Of a stretch of DNA of 64,000 nucleotides, positions 45,934-58,900 are shown piece by piece; the first letter of the stretch is position 1; the number at the start of each line of letters is the position of its first letter. The DNA is taken from the NCBI GenBank assembly GCA_037903475.1, contig JBAJFG010000389.1, positions 434,001 through 498,000 on the forward strand, written 5' to 3'. Below the pieces are notes generated by a model. That model made no database searches. It had not been told where the DNA came from and saw only the letters and a program-made list of their open reading frames with translations. A program made the position numbers and the translations under genes. Origin of the DNA: Ancylostoma caninum (taxonomy: Eukaryota; Nematoda; Chromadorea; Rhabditida; Ancylostomatidae).

Positions 45934-48900
45934 CTATGCCACTCTTTCATACCGTAGCATCCTTCTTCTCAAGTTAATAGGTGATTTTGTGAAGTTTCCG
46001 TGAAAAAAAAAGAAGAGATGCAAGCACAAACCAGGATCGAAACTTCTAAGTATTTCCTCGGACATTGAGAATTTCGTTGTATTGAATCGGAATAAAGAAT
46101 CTTAGAAAGTAATGTGTACGTGCAAGACTCACCGTGTTCTCCCCAGTCTCGCCCCCATGTATTGGCATAGAGCCAATATTTCACTCCCCCCTCTTCGCCC
46201 CATCCCATCAACTTTGCGCAATGCCCGTATAATTGAAGGGATCGGTTTCTGTCCGTCCTATAGATGCCTGAAATATAAGGATACTCCATGACGACCTGGA
46301 ACTGCTTCGCGTTGGAGATGTACCTGACATGTAGTGTTGAAAGTCCTCAAAAAGTGTGAAACAAGCTAAAACTGGGCCATAGGTCATTAGTTCCCGCTGG
46401 AGAATTTCAGTGATCTTTCCTAAATACAATATTGGTACTAATGGTAATCAAGAGTAGAGCGAATTGTCAACTTTGTAAACGAAGTCTTATCTATAAGAGA
46501 TAATAACTGAATATAATAGGCCCGTCTCCTGCCATTTTTGAACTAAAAATGCATGGAAAATGCAGTCCTAATGTCATGCTTTCGGATTTTAATCCAAACA
46601 TTTATTCGCCTTTATAGCTCTTCATCCTCAGACAAACTGTCGGAAGGACCACAGCAGAAAGAGATCTCGACCATGTGGTTAAGAAGCGAGAGACGCAGAG
46701 ATAAAAATATTCGGAAGGGCCAGCAAAATGTTTTCTGCTGCGGTCTTTTCGATTAGCACTGGCAGCTATTCAGAAAGACCGCAGCAGCTATTCGGAAGAG
46801 CCTCAGCAGCGAGAAACCGCGAAAACTGTATGTCACCTGTTGCTTCTTCCGGTTTTGTGTTGCATCCTTCCGAAAATTTGTCTAGGAATCCGTCACTTAT
46901 TCTAGCTGATCGTCATCATCATTTGAGTTATTTTCAACTTCTCTACACATTAGAGCATAAACCTTCTGAGTTGTTACGCTGACTTGGGCAATAGGCATAC
47001 AAGTAACAACTGATTCTGTGTCACGATCCTTGGCCAAAATTAGGGCAGAAGTGACAATCGTAACGAAATCCTTCAAAGTTGTCAGCTGCCTAGTTCGATT
47101 CTGTAGCCAGCAATCCTACACTGTGTCTGGTTTCGGAAAAGGGGCGGGCACCGGCTCAGCCTCCAAGTATGACCAGTAATCTCATGCTTCCATCTTATTT
47201 GACGTCTGTTGGCCATTGCAGGCTTCGTTTTTTGTGTCGAGCGACAAAATGACTTTTTCATTTGTGTGCGTTTAGGAGAAGGATTGGATGCATAAGTTGG
47301 TTGATGCGAATCGCTAGTGGCGGCGCATCAAAAAATTGCAATTCGGACAACAAGCTGTTCGAATACGAGACCCTATGCGAATTTCCATGGGTCTTGCGTG
47401 AAGACAGAGTTTGAAACAAAAGATGAAAGATAGGGTGGTCGGCGTCAATCAACGGGGGGGGGGGAGTGGCATCCGAAATATCAAATCAAGGCTTCACCTG
47501 CCCAGACTCCTCTGATACCAATTTACCGACCCTGGATGGAGCCTCTTGCCACTGCGCCGCACGCGTCCAACTTCCTAGCTTAATCTTCAAACTGAGCATA
47601 TAATACTGACAGAATCAATAAAATATTTGACGAAATTGAAGACCACCCACGACGATTGAATCGTGTGTGTTCGCCAGTGAACGAACCGAGGCGACCGCAA
47701 TATTGGACAAATGGAGCAGTTAAAGGCAACACCCACGGAAACTTTTGCCTCACTTTCACTTATGGAGGAACTTTAGCACAATCTGGATAGTTTTCGTACA
47801 AGACGAGCAGCGGAAACAGCCTGCGTTCAACCCGTTAACTAGTAGTTCTCTGTGATGGTGATAACTTTGGACGAGTTACCGCGTGTCTCTTTCGTTGCGC
47901 CAGCGCAGCAGAATCAGCTGTTTCGCCACAATCCTCGTAAAATTCGGTGCACGTTGTCCCACCCTAGGTCCCTTTGCTGGTTTTTTTTTTCTGTGATTTT
48001 TTGTTGTTTTCGTAACCGTGGACCCTTCCCTATTATCATTGCACGGTGTCTGTACCTCTTTAACCATTGCTGCATCTAGTTTTTATCAAAATTTCAATTT
48101 TAAATTGTTCTTGCTCCATTAGGAAATTCCATGAAGTTTTGATTCCAAAGCAACACCTTTCTTGACTGATATACATTTTCCAATGATTGATTCTTGTAAT
48201 ACAGTTTGGAAAGGCTGCATTTCAGGAAAAAAATTAGTTGTGCTAAAATCCAGTCTGCGGAAAGGGCGGCTTTATCGATCTTTTGATCTCGGTCATCATC
48301 TCATAACTCGTGCAATTCGACCACACTCGTTGCGCATTAACAAACCAAGGGCTTTCAGATACAACGTACAACGTTTCGGTGCTATTGGAATGTTTCAGCA
48401 TCACGAGAGTGTTAAGCAGCCTCAGTACCACCAGAATATGCTGAAACATTCGGACGTCCACCAAGGAACATCAGTGCTTGCTTACAACCGCTTTGAATTC
48501 CGCAAAATGTCAACAAACGACCGAGAAAAGAAAATCCGCACACGACGAAACCAGTTTTCGAGTAACGTTGAATCTTAGAAAAGTTTCTAGCTAATCTAGA
48601 AAAATTTCATCTCACCTTTACAGGGTTTGCAACTACAATTCAAAATTTACTGTTCAGTAGGGTTGGTAAGTATATTGGAAGGAAAACTACTATTAAACAG
48701 GATCGCATCCTTGTGACAGACGACTTACCATTGATAAGCCGTTGGAGCGTACTTCTCACCACTGGAGTGTATTCTGCGCTACCATTTATAGCCCTCAACC
48801 AGTAAGCTTTTCGAGCTGAAAGACTGAACATGTGTATTCTCGTCTAGAAAGAAGGACTGCGAAGAAAAAAACGATCTAGTGAGAATGCGCAGATTAATAT

Positions 48901-51900
48901 TGCACAATGGTTTCGTTCGCGTGGAACAGATGGGCTAAACTAAGCTTTTGCTGAGAAAAAGTACGGCAATTCTGCATTAAATTGTATTCCGCCCCATCTA
49001 TAGCGGCTTCAGGCTTGTGGCACTTGGTTGTTCAAAATAAATTAAATCTACCATGAAGCCATGTTGCTTTCTTCTCAGCATTATTAATATCTTTTCCGCA
49101 CTTTCTAATCTCGTCGTGACAGTCAGAAAATTCCATTGCAAAGACTTCAACAAGTACGACATTTATCCAGCTTACTAGTAACTCTCTAAAAGCATGTTGA
49201 ATTACCTTGCACCAAGTCCTGATCGTAAGTCTTGTGATAGAGCTCTTGACACTGCCTCTCACACCGAGGAGTGCGATCCTTGCGATATAACGAGGATCCG
49301 CACGGTGCTCCACAGCTGGGCTCGAATGTGTACGGTCGGCATCCTTCATGGCTGCCAAATGCACCACCTAAATGTGGAAGATATCAATTCTGCATCCTGA
49401 ATTACATATCTTGATTTGTTTCAAACAGCTTCTCGGGGTAATTCCATGCCAATGACAAAAATTCTCATTATGGATTATTCACGAAAGGTACAGAAGCTTG
49501 CATTCCGACTTGATTTGAGGAAAATATATTCTCCAATGTTATATTGAAAAATCAGCAAACATTCAGGATCTCACCATCATTTCTTTAAGAGAGCAAAACT
49601 GACTTTACCATGTGAAGAGAACATTCATTCTCGAAACAACAACTAGAGAGGAATCCAAAGCTCTCGCCATGGATATTTGTTTTGATAATCGAAGAGCCTC
49701 TTATGTTATGCATAGAATACAGGATGCAAACGCAACTACCAATTTTTACATCAAGTGTTCAAAATAAAAACCTGCGCATGCAAGTTCTCGTTTGTAAAAT
49801 CCTAACAAAATTCAGTGTAAATTTAAATAAATAATAAATACTTTTCATTTGGCCCAGGTTTTTACGGTACCTGTAGAGGTTTTTAATAAATGCGTGGAGT
49901 TTGTCTACTAAAAATCCACCTGACACGATTCCATGTTCCTTCCAGTAAGTGAAGGCTGATAATGCCCAATGTGTGCCTTGGCATCTAAAACTATGCTGTA
50001 TCAGAGGACTATAGAGCATGTCGTATGGGCGGTGCTTACCCTCCACAGGACAAACAGCATGACGTGAGATCCAGTGCACTGATCTGTGTTTGAATTGTAC
50101 CGTTTGAATGGATACATACACGATCCGACATTACTGAAGTGGCAGCAACTGACTGAAATTTAGGCACTTCTCTTTATTTGCTTATTTATTCATTCATTTA
50201 TTTGTTCAAAATTCATTTATTTGATTATTCAGTATTTTCCACAGTAAACAAAACTCACCCAACATGACCCGCAGCCTGCTTGATTGAAAATTTGATGGAC
50301 CGCCCAACATTGTGGCCAAGCTGCACGGACGTCGAAGGACTTTGGAATACTTAGCTTCATCCTGGCAACAATGACATCGCTGTTGGTTCTCTTTACGGAA
50401 ATTTTGCACAAAACATAGAGTTTGTGCAACTTAATGAGCCTCAACACTCACCTCCATAGTCCCTCAATATGCTTCTCTGTGTCCTGAAGAAGTTGTTGAT
50501 CATCAAGATCGAAAAACTTCTTCAGAATCATTCTAGCCGTAACTTCATCAGAAACCGTACCCGTAGTTACCTCAGAACGTGAAGCAAATCTGTTATACCT
50601 CGCCTGAATTTAGTGCATTTAAAAAATGAAAATAACTTCACATTGTACTACTGGCTCGCGCCTATGCTATTACTAGTGTATTATGCCAAGTCGAAATTTA
50701 CATTACCTTGTGAATTCCTGCATGAAGAAGTGAACTTTTTCTTCAAAAATTGAAGGATCATACCTTTATATATTTCTAACTCAAAACCATGTGGTTATGT
50801 TCTCAAAAAAATCTGTGTCGGAACATCAAGAGATCCAGGGCTGCATTTTGGCATGCATTTTCGGAATGTAGGTGACTGTATTGTAATGGTTGGTTGACAA
50901 TACAGCGCCCCAATCACATTCAGAGAGACGAACATTTTTGGTGTAAGCGACAGCAGTTCACAAAATGTTGAATGATCACAATTCCGAAGAGCTAGCACGT
51001 CTTTAAAAGATGTATGGAAAAGGATATTTATGAGTTCTAGGATTACACAATCAGGTATCAGGTAGCGTGCATGGCACGGGACCTTCGCCTTCAGTTACGT
51101 ACTTTCGGTTTTGTTTACCACTTTCGTAGTTTTACCGCGCTCGCGAGTTCTCTTGGATCAAAAGTGTAGTAATGCAAATTTTTGCGTTCGATCGGTCCTC
51201 TTTTTTTGCTGGTTCTGAGGTGCACCAGCGAGTGCAATAAAATAAAACAAAATAAAATAATGAAGATAAGATTTGAATTGCTCAGGGATGATAAGATCAA
51301 AGATTGCGGTATTGATTCACACTGCAGCATATAGGTTTGTTTAATTATTTTTATTTATTTATTTATTCATTTATCTATTTAATACAATGACTAAGAAAAA
51401 ATCAGTGCGCCAAGAAAACCACTGTGGGAAAGTCAAAACCAGTGACAATTTAAGATGAGTAATTTGAAGGTCCCTCCACGGATGGAAAAGAGCTGGAAAT
51501 TATTCATGTGCTTGTTTATTCTTTTCTTATTCACTTACGTGCCATTTACTTGTTTTTTTTCCTCACATACATTTAACATAACCTAGAATCAAACACGTCA
51601 ACTCGAGAAAAATCAAACTGAAGCACGTTAACGCTGAGAACGCTGTGGGTAACAATCGCCTATTTCTCACTGATGTTTTATTGTACGGAGCAATTATTCC
51701 ATAGTAAAAACCTGCAAAATTTTCAGAAAAGGAGCACATAACAAAGAACAGTACCTTCCAAGTAATCCCGACTTGACTATTAACTTCTTCAACTATTGAA
51801 AGATGATATGTTTCGTCGTCTTGCGAATGTGGTTTGGTGCCATCGCTAACCCGACTTGTGTTCCTGAATTATTTATGTTATCACCACGTAAATATACCTT

Positions 51901-52298
51901 ACAACAATTGCAGCTTCAATACCTCCACGTTTCAACAGCTACGCATACCAGTATCAAAATAAGTAGCAATGCGCCTAAGGCGAGGGCCTGAGACATGTCT
52001 TTTTATGAGTAAAAGCTTGTGTATGCTAGAAATAGCCAGTAATCCTGACCTGATAGAAGGCTAGCGGCGTCCTTTGGTATTTCTTTGCTAACTTAGCCTT
52101 TCTGGAGTCAGTCCGGGATGTGACCACATGTACAGCAGGTTCCTCAGGACGTGCAGTGAATGCTGTCTCGTCATTTGCTGTAACAAAACGTTGAATATTC
52201 TCACTTTTGTAGGTTTTAGATGTTTTTCAGAGGAATTAAGTCATTGTTTACTTACCCGTTGGAACAAGTGCGATCTCATCCATAGCACTCTGGGACAT
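45934..52298 (-). CDS. cathepsin B-like cysteine protease with N-terminal membrane anchor
   Basis: Papain-family (C1) protease. Minus-strand exons 5' to 3', all in phase: 52298-52256 (start MSQSAMDEIALVP), 52177-52050, 51987-51923, 51863-51755, 50603-50452, 50388-50259, 50152-50040, 49984-49920, 49367-49206, 48815-48729, 46419-46324, 46267-46133, 46100-45934 (last end uncertain); about 483 residues. Residues 1-56 are polar and basic (RKAKLAKKYQRTP) and are followed by a membrane segment ALALGALLLILILVCVAV, as in a type II membrane protein. The propept has EEVNSQVGITWKARYNRF. The mature part starts near IPKSFDVRAAW. Catalytic Gln, Cys, His and Asn lie in FNQAGCGSCW, YGHCAKLMGWG and YANTWG. SALDLTSCCLSCGGCQG and GSHEGCRPYTFEPSCG are cathepsin B hallmarks, but the HH pair of the occluding loop is absent. 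The C-terminus after FRFNTTKF diverges. Confidence 0.92.
48162..48578 (+). other. open frame in cathepsin intron, unrecognised
   Basis: This 138-codon frame on the strand opposite to the host gene is rich in His, Arg and Asn, and has no signal, membrane segment or known motif. It lies in the 2.3-kb intron 46420-48728. It may be a decayed mobile element or chance; I see no splice sites or codon bias that would prove it. Confidence 0.2.
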
Positions 52299-52313
52299 TT
52301 CCGTCTCACATCT

Positions 52314-52324
52314 GCGTCACTGAA
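52314..52324 (-). promoter_or_regulatory. probable trans-splice acceptor of cathepsin B-like gene
   Basis: On the minus strand TTTTTTCAG lies next to the exon starting at 52319, 21 bases before the ATG at 52298. This fits spliced-leader addition and supports 52298 as the start codon. Confidence 0.55.
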
Positions 52325-52832
52325 AAAATCCACCATTATGTTATCAGAGCCATCAGATACATGAGGATATACCCGAGATAAATGCTAATGCTATGATATT
52401 GTCTAAACATAAGCTTTATAAGTACAAAGTGCATGCTATAGAAAGGATAATAATCAGGATCTCTGAAGATACATGAAAGACTAGGGAAGGAATAAGACTA
52501 GGGATGGGGAATCAATGAAATCAACAGTTGTAGTTGGTAAGAGGAAATTCGTTGAAATTCAATGCCGAATACCTAACATTTGACTGGTCAGATATAAACT
52601 GAAATCTAAGGAGTCATTGCTCGATGTCGGCAAAATCGAGCCGGGTCCAGGATCTACTGAATTCATTCCTACTATTATGACTCAGTTTGTCATCAGTTAC
52701 TACATCATACTTTTTTTGTTTAACCAATCTACACTTTCTGGATATCCAGTGACAATTAAAATGCGAAACTGCTCTTGTAGCCTTTGACTCATTCGTTCTA
52801 GCGATATGAGATCTCATTCCCTCCCCGACCCG

Positions 52833-52918
52833 TATCGTTCTGGCAATGGCGGACGCACACGGTACTATTATTAAAATTAATAATAGTACCGTGTGCGTCC
52901 GCCATTGCCAGGACGATA
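52833..52918. repeat. near-perfect palindrome, ~41-base arms
   Basis: TATCGTTCTGGCAATGGCGG...GGTACTATTATTA is followed after AAAT by its reverse complement, with one mismatch in about 41 bases. It lies upstream of the cathepsin B-like gene. Confidence 0.92.
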
Positions 52919-53269
52919 TTCAGAATCCGTAATGGGCGCTAATGATGAAGAGGGGAGAGTTGATCATTGCGGCTTCTTCTTGGATGTGTCAGATAAATTC
53001 AATTCAGAACCGTACAGACTTCTTTAATGAAGCTGCTCTCGGTACTATTGTTAATTTCATTTATTTGTAAGTGGGAATACCACTCTAAATGATAGAGTAC
53101 AGCAAAAGAAATGTTTGAACACAATGCAAAATAAACTATTGAGATTCTCATTATACAACGTTTGTAGAAGAATTCATACAATTCAAGAAAACTCGGGAAC
53201 GACAAACTAATGAACTGCTTCTTTCAGAAACTTGTCCACTAGTCTTTTGTACAGGGCTAGAGAACATGG

Positions 53270-53795
53270 TAGGATAACTTCCTCAAATCTGCCTCGATCA
53301 AAGCGTTTGGTCACCATTCGATTTGTCCCGTAGAGATCTTTCAGATGAGCCACTCATTGTCGGAGAAAATTTTGGTTTAGCGATTTTCTCCGAGTAATCG
53401 ATATATCGATTGATGGCATGTAATGGATTGGATTAGCAGCAGCGGAAACACGCTCAGGAAACCTTACCTCAGGCTCAAATTAGATAACTTTTGCTAAATT
53501 GAGGCAGGAACCCTCAAAATCAAGCATCTAGAAGCAGATCTAGGCAAACTCCAGGCTACTGTTTGGCTGTATTTCGTAGACATTCAAATTTTGATGGAGT
53601 TATTGATAGACCACGCTGTTGCAGCAAATCTAGCGAACTTGAGTAAGGAATAGTAAGTCTAAGAGAACTCTTTGTGTGCTTCACGCTACATAAATGGAGA
53701 TGCTACAGTAAGTTGCTCATGTGTAAGACCTTTTCGAGGCCAATCGAATGGTTACCAAATCGCTTTGATCGAGGCAGATCTGAGGAAGTTATGGC
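53270..53795. repeat. element with ~53-base terminal inverted repeats
   Basis: ATAACTTCCTCAAATCTGCC...TCACCATTCGATT at 53275-53325 matches the reverse complement of 53740-53793. The interior of about 415 bases has no transposase frame. Likely a non-autonomous DNA transposon. Confidence 0.8.
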
Positions 53796-54904
53796 AAAGC
53801 GACGCTGCTCGACGCTGACTCCGCGGAGCGACAGTCGCTTTTCGACGTCCCGTGAGCAGTATTGCATGGAAATCAGCTTTTTGTTTCCTTCACATAAAAC
53901 TGACAAGGCAAACTTAGAGCGCTAGAAGGCTGGATCAGCTCAGCAGAAGCATAGAACCGTCAATCGTATTGTAGCATTAGCGCCTCTTGTCACCAAGCAA
54001 TACTCGTCTTAAAAATGAGAGCTGGAAGAAGAGCTGCTAGAAACAGGTGCACTGGTAAATGAACATGCTTCATCCTTCACGAAGGAGTAAAAAAACTGGG
54101 TGTCCTTAACGGTTGCAAGTCGAAGAGAGACTAGTTATGTAGTAACGCAACTGCAGCAAATCTAACGTTTTGAAGACCGTGTAGATTAAAACAATAACTA
54201 TCTGCAAAGTCTGGAAATCCCGAGTTGGATAATGCGGAAAATTGAATGTTTAGCGATTTACACGTGCACTCCATCTCTACAGCAAACAGCGATAAAATTC
54301 CATTTTCCATCAAAGCTACGACATTTTAAACGCACAAAGGTTGTTATCACTATGAGTCACACATTTACAACGGATGACGTGTTGTCACATAATGTAGAAT
54401 AAACGAATTCGCATGAGACTGTCATATCCTCGCTTACTATTTATGTAGAACTATTTATGGCACCATTGACATCACTGCCATTGTGTACTGCAAATTAGCT
54501 CCCATAGATTGTATCGAAACGAGGGTAACTTCAGAAAATCTCACTATCCAAAGAAGCCATAGTTGATACAGTAGGCATTGATAATAAAAAATATGCAAGT
54601 AATGTGAAGTGTTCCTAATAATGAGTCAGCTGGAAACAAAATGAGTTACTAGTTCTACAACCGAACGAAGGGTAATGAGCCGAGCATTGTAGGGTCTAAA
54701 CTTCTAACGAATCTATGCTCACTACATTCTGCTTATCCACTACGTTTCCAAGGTTGCCCTGCTTTTTCATACAATCCATAAATTGAGGCGAAATAACAAA
54801 CTCGGCCGAGTTGCCATAGGGTAAGCTGGCCAGAGAGGGATAGAGGGTTCCTATAACCGACCGGAAGTACGTCCACATACTGTGACATCTAGTTGCTACA
54901 CACG
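53796..54904. other. intergenic, no gene seen
   Basis: Only short frames without domains or splice patterns. Confidence 0.35.
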
Positions 54905-55135
54905 TGCGCATCAGTGGCAGACGGAGAAAATAGGCGGGGAGGGAGGGGGGGGGGGGCTGAAAAAAAAACTGGACCGAAAACAAAAGAACCAATTCAAATT
55001 TTAAGTAATTAGGGATGATTATCAAAAAAAATATCAATAAAAATAAACATTCACAAATAAACTTACACATGATTTTTTTTCATAAAGTAGTTTCGAGAAT
55101 TCGGCGACCTATCCTTGGGAGGCGGGGGGGGGGGG
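54905..55135. repeat. small element with G-run arms, related to 5100-5390
   Basis: It starts near CATCAGTGGCAGACGG, has a G run of twelve near 54947, an AT-rich middle of about 150 bases and a second, longer G run near 55121-55137. Both G runs are on the plus strand here, unlike the opposed runs at 5100-5390. Confidence 0.5.
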
Positions 55136-55589
55136 GGTCGTATGTGTAAATGCTCAAAAGCCAATATGTAGGCGATAACGTGATGGGTGTAGGAGTAACA
55201 TAAAAAAGAGAACTTAGCATGGAATCCCTACAGGACCGCAAAACACATACACTGCATGAATTCCAATTTCCCACTTTGGGTCTATATTTTCCAGCTTTCA
55301 CATTTCATTTAGTGCATAGGACCAACACGAAAACTAGGTACCATTGGAAGTTTCCTCCCGAACTCAGTAGAGGAAGAACCTACGAATTGTATCGGTTTCA
55401 AAGTGCTGTGCTGGTAGTGCACCTTTCACGTACTAGCCAGGCTTCTTCATTGATAGGCAGTATTCACCCGTACACCAGAAATAGAACCGTTAGAGGCAGC
55501 ACCCGTCGAAACCATCGTGTTTCTGATTTCGCCGGATTTTGGGGTTTTTGGGGGTGTATTGCTCATATCCGGTGGTGAAATCGCGTAAA

Positions 55590-55910
55590 ACACCCGTGAA
55601 GGCCGGGAAAACGCGATGCTGCCTCCCGTGCGCGGACGAGTGTTCCGGCGGCGCCCTGCATGCGCAAATGGGTCCCAGCACGGAGAAAGGGAATCGGTAG
55701 AAGCCCACATGCGTTAAAATGCGTAAGCTGGCGCTCCGAAGCACTGGCCGACCGGGCGTGCACGCGACGGCAGTTCGCCGTTTTCTGCAGGTAAGTTGTT
55801 ACTGTGTGTGTTCCTTGCAGATTTGTGATGTGCGCGACGCCTACTTTAGGGTTCGCAGCTCAGGTCCAAGTCGAGGATTTCGACTCGTGCTGCCTTTGAA
55901 GACATTGCTG
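55590..55910 (+). repeat. single-arm copy of the 1481-1962 fold-back family
   Basis: The end AGTCGAGGATTTCGACTCGTGCTGCCTTTGAAG and the central TTCTGCAGGTAAGTTGTTACTG block match the right arm of the 1481-1962 element in order and spacing. The opposite arm is not recognisable here. Confidence 0.7.
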
Positions 55911-58900
55911 TACCTCAAAATCAGCTTTTTTTTCAGGTTTTTCATATGAGAAGAATCGTCGGGAGCTCCTGATCACAACGTGAACGCAGCTCCATGCAAA
56001 ACTGCCTAAAAAACCCGTTTTCGAGCACAATTCTCGAGGAGCTCGTAGGTGAAACCATGGCTGGGTCAAGACGGAAGGACGAGGGTTTCTGTATGATGCC
56101 TTTTTGGGGGAGGGACTACCTTCTGAGAAAATTCGTACACTTCGTGGGAGTTCTTCATCGTCCGCCGCGCGATAGGATAGAAAGTGTGCTTTAGCATGCG
56201 AAAGTCTACATGAAGAAGAAACCCCGCAGTCTCAGGTCCCACCCACAAGCTCCCCGAAATTCGGGGCTCAGGAAAGGGTTTTCTGCAGTTTTGCACGAAT
56301 TCACGTACATCATTGTAAACAGGAGCACCTGGAGATTCTTTTCATGTAAAAATCTCAAAAACAATTCTAAGGGGAGATGGTGCCCTTAAGCCACGCTCGT
56401 AATTTATGTAGTATCAAAAACATTGCAGATTGATCCCGTTTTTGCATGGCGAGCGTGACTGGCCAAAGAGCATCTTTTTATATTTCACCACGTGCACCGC
56501 CTAGCCACATGCGAACGGTTTGTGGACATGAGGAGTGCATTTTGCGTGATTCACCATATGTATCACGTGGCTACAAGTGGACGACAGGGAGTGATGCACA
56601 TTGTCCACAATGTGCTGAATGCACGGTCAGGATAGGACCGTTTCCGAGCTGACATGCATTTTTTTATATTCACAAGTTCCATAAGTCAGCAGTAACCGTC
56701 TCTAAAGTCATCTCAGCAGGGAAACCGGAAAGACCAATTCCTTTGAGCTCTTACATACAAAGAATGGTGAAAGCGAGGAATTTTATTGCGATTGATGGTA
56801 ATGGGCTGAGTAATGGTGAATAATCAGACCTTCCGGTTGAGCAAGCCAGCCCAGGATGTCGGCGATAAAGCACAATGCGGCCTTTGTAGTCCGTGTAATG
56901 GCTATGCCTGTACTAAAAATGCAATTCGGATAATGTCATTTCCTGATCACATGTACCGCCGCCAATGCTCATTTCCTCGTTTTCCTTCCAGGATTCATGA
57001 AGCACAATGTAATAATGAAAGTGTGGTGAGTTATCAAGCGAGAATACAATTGCCACATAGTGAATGAAAGGATAAAAATGAGCAAAAACTTGGAGATTTT
57101 TTTCAGCGGACGTTTGAGAGTGGTAGAACAGCACATAAACAAGAGAGTCCATCTAACAGCCTGTTAAGCTACAAGTAGAAGATAAGACATTTTCGTGCAC
57201 AAATATTACTGACAGGTGACATTAACCAAACCCTGATAGTTACATACATGGCTTATACTGAGAACCGCACTAATAACGTTTAAATTGATTCGAAATCAAG
57301 CGCCTTGACATTGTGTGGAATTTCAAGGACCTGTATCAAATGTGTATGAGAGCATTAACTCGGATTTTCATAGAAATGATGTTTTACATATAATATGGCT
57401 GTGATAACGCACTTGGAAATTACTAAATTTCTCCTAATTGCGAAAATTCGGAGTATTCGAAAATTTGAAAAGCTTTGGAAAAGAAAGAGTATCTGAGTAG
57501 TCGAGCATTCGAATTCAGGCAGTGAAACGGCTATTATCATACACCAAAGCCCGAGAATAAGAAAATACACGAAAAAGATTGTTATTCCATCGGGTATTAG
57601 CTACGTTGTACATTATTCATGAGGATGCTTTATATATTTGAATATTATTTGACTCGGTCTACAGTCTACGGAAAAGGCTATGTATTTGGATTTTAAACTC
57701 ATAGAGTGTGCCAAAACAGAAATTGCGTATGTTAACTTGTTCTCCTAGCATTGATTTAACATAAACTTCGCTGTCTAGGGGATAATTGTGAATACCCGGG
57801 ATAAAGTGTTAAGCCCACACGGATTTACGTATAGCTAGCACGATCGGCAACACATTTACCCTGGGTAATCGAAATGATGCATCCATCCAGGTCCAGTAGT
57901 ACGAATATGAATGAGAGAAGAGGGCAGCTCCGCTCAACTGCCCCTTGGTACAAGACCCAAGTGTTTCGATCGATTTCGTTCATTCCGTCACGAAAACTAT
58001 GTGGTAATTTATTTAAACAAAAAAGTGTAACATTCATCGATGTCTGCATGTATCGACGGAGAAAGCAAATTTCTACAGATTTTTTAGATATTTCTCCATG
58101 TTATGTTGAACGATTATCAATTTAATCGACGAGTTCTGCCCAGAGAAGGGACATATTTAATAATTGCCCAAGGACTTCAGCGAAGATATGTACAGGTTGG
58201 CGCAAAAATATTCGGCAGATGTTTATGGAAGTGCATTTCACTAACACCAATAGTGCCCCTGGTCACCTTCAAGGAAAATCCAACAGAAATTGATGAGGAG
58301 GTGCTGATATCCATGAGAAACACCAGTCCAGTATTTGCCTCTGCGCCAGCAAAAGTTAGGGGACGTTCGAGATCCAATTAGCAGAATTTTCTCCTGGAAT
58401 TTCCGTTATCTAGACCTTCCTCAACTTTCAATAGTGGGGGAACAAGTTGTCACCTTTTATATCTAGTATCGTGAGTATTATCGAGATAGTGTAAAAAATA
58501 TAAACTGAAGGAGCATATTCGTTTTCGGTTATAATATTTGAGTGCCAACTGTTTTTTAATAACTTTTGTACCTCTGGTTTTTGTTTTGAACGAGTTCACT
58601 TTTGCTTTCTCTATCGTGCTATGCCACATTTGGTTACCTTACCTTACCACAGCTGGGTTGGTACCTGGGTTCGCACTTGGGTTGTTGTGGTATTCAGGTT
58701 TTTCTTGCTTCGCCCAGCGATAACTGGCTTATTATGCTATGTCAACAAGTGGAGCTAGGAGTGGATTGTCAGGGTGGTGGATACCTAACATCCGAAAATT
58801 CGCTTCTAGTCTGCTCATTTCTAAATGCGTGAATAGTGGCATTCCCCACTGACATCATCTGTTGCTTGCGGTTATGCTCATCTGCAGATCTGTCTTCATT

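Noticed and set aside
56446..56652. Cys-rich frame, possible zinc-binding exon
   Set aside because: An acceptor precedes it, but there is no partner exon and no spacing that matches a known zinc-finger type; kept only as a note.
58103..58381. 92-codon plus-strand frame
   Set aside because: Smooth reading near its end, but no domain or exon partners; insufficient to call a gene.
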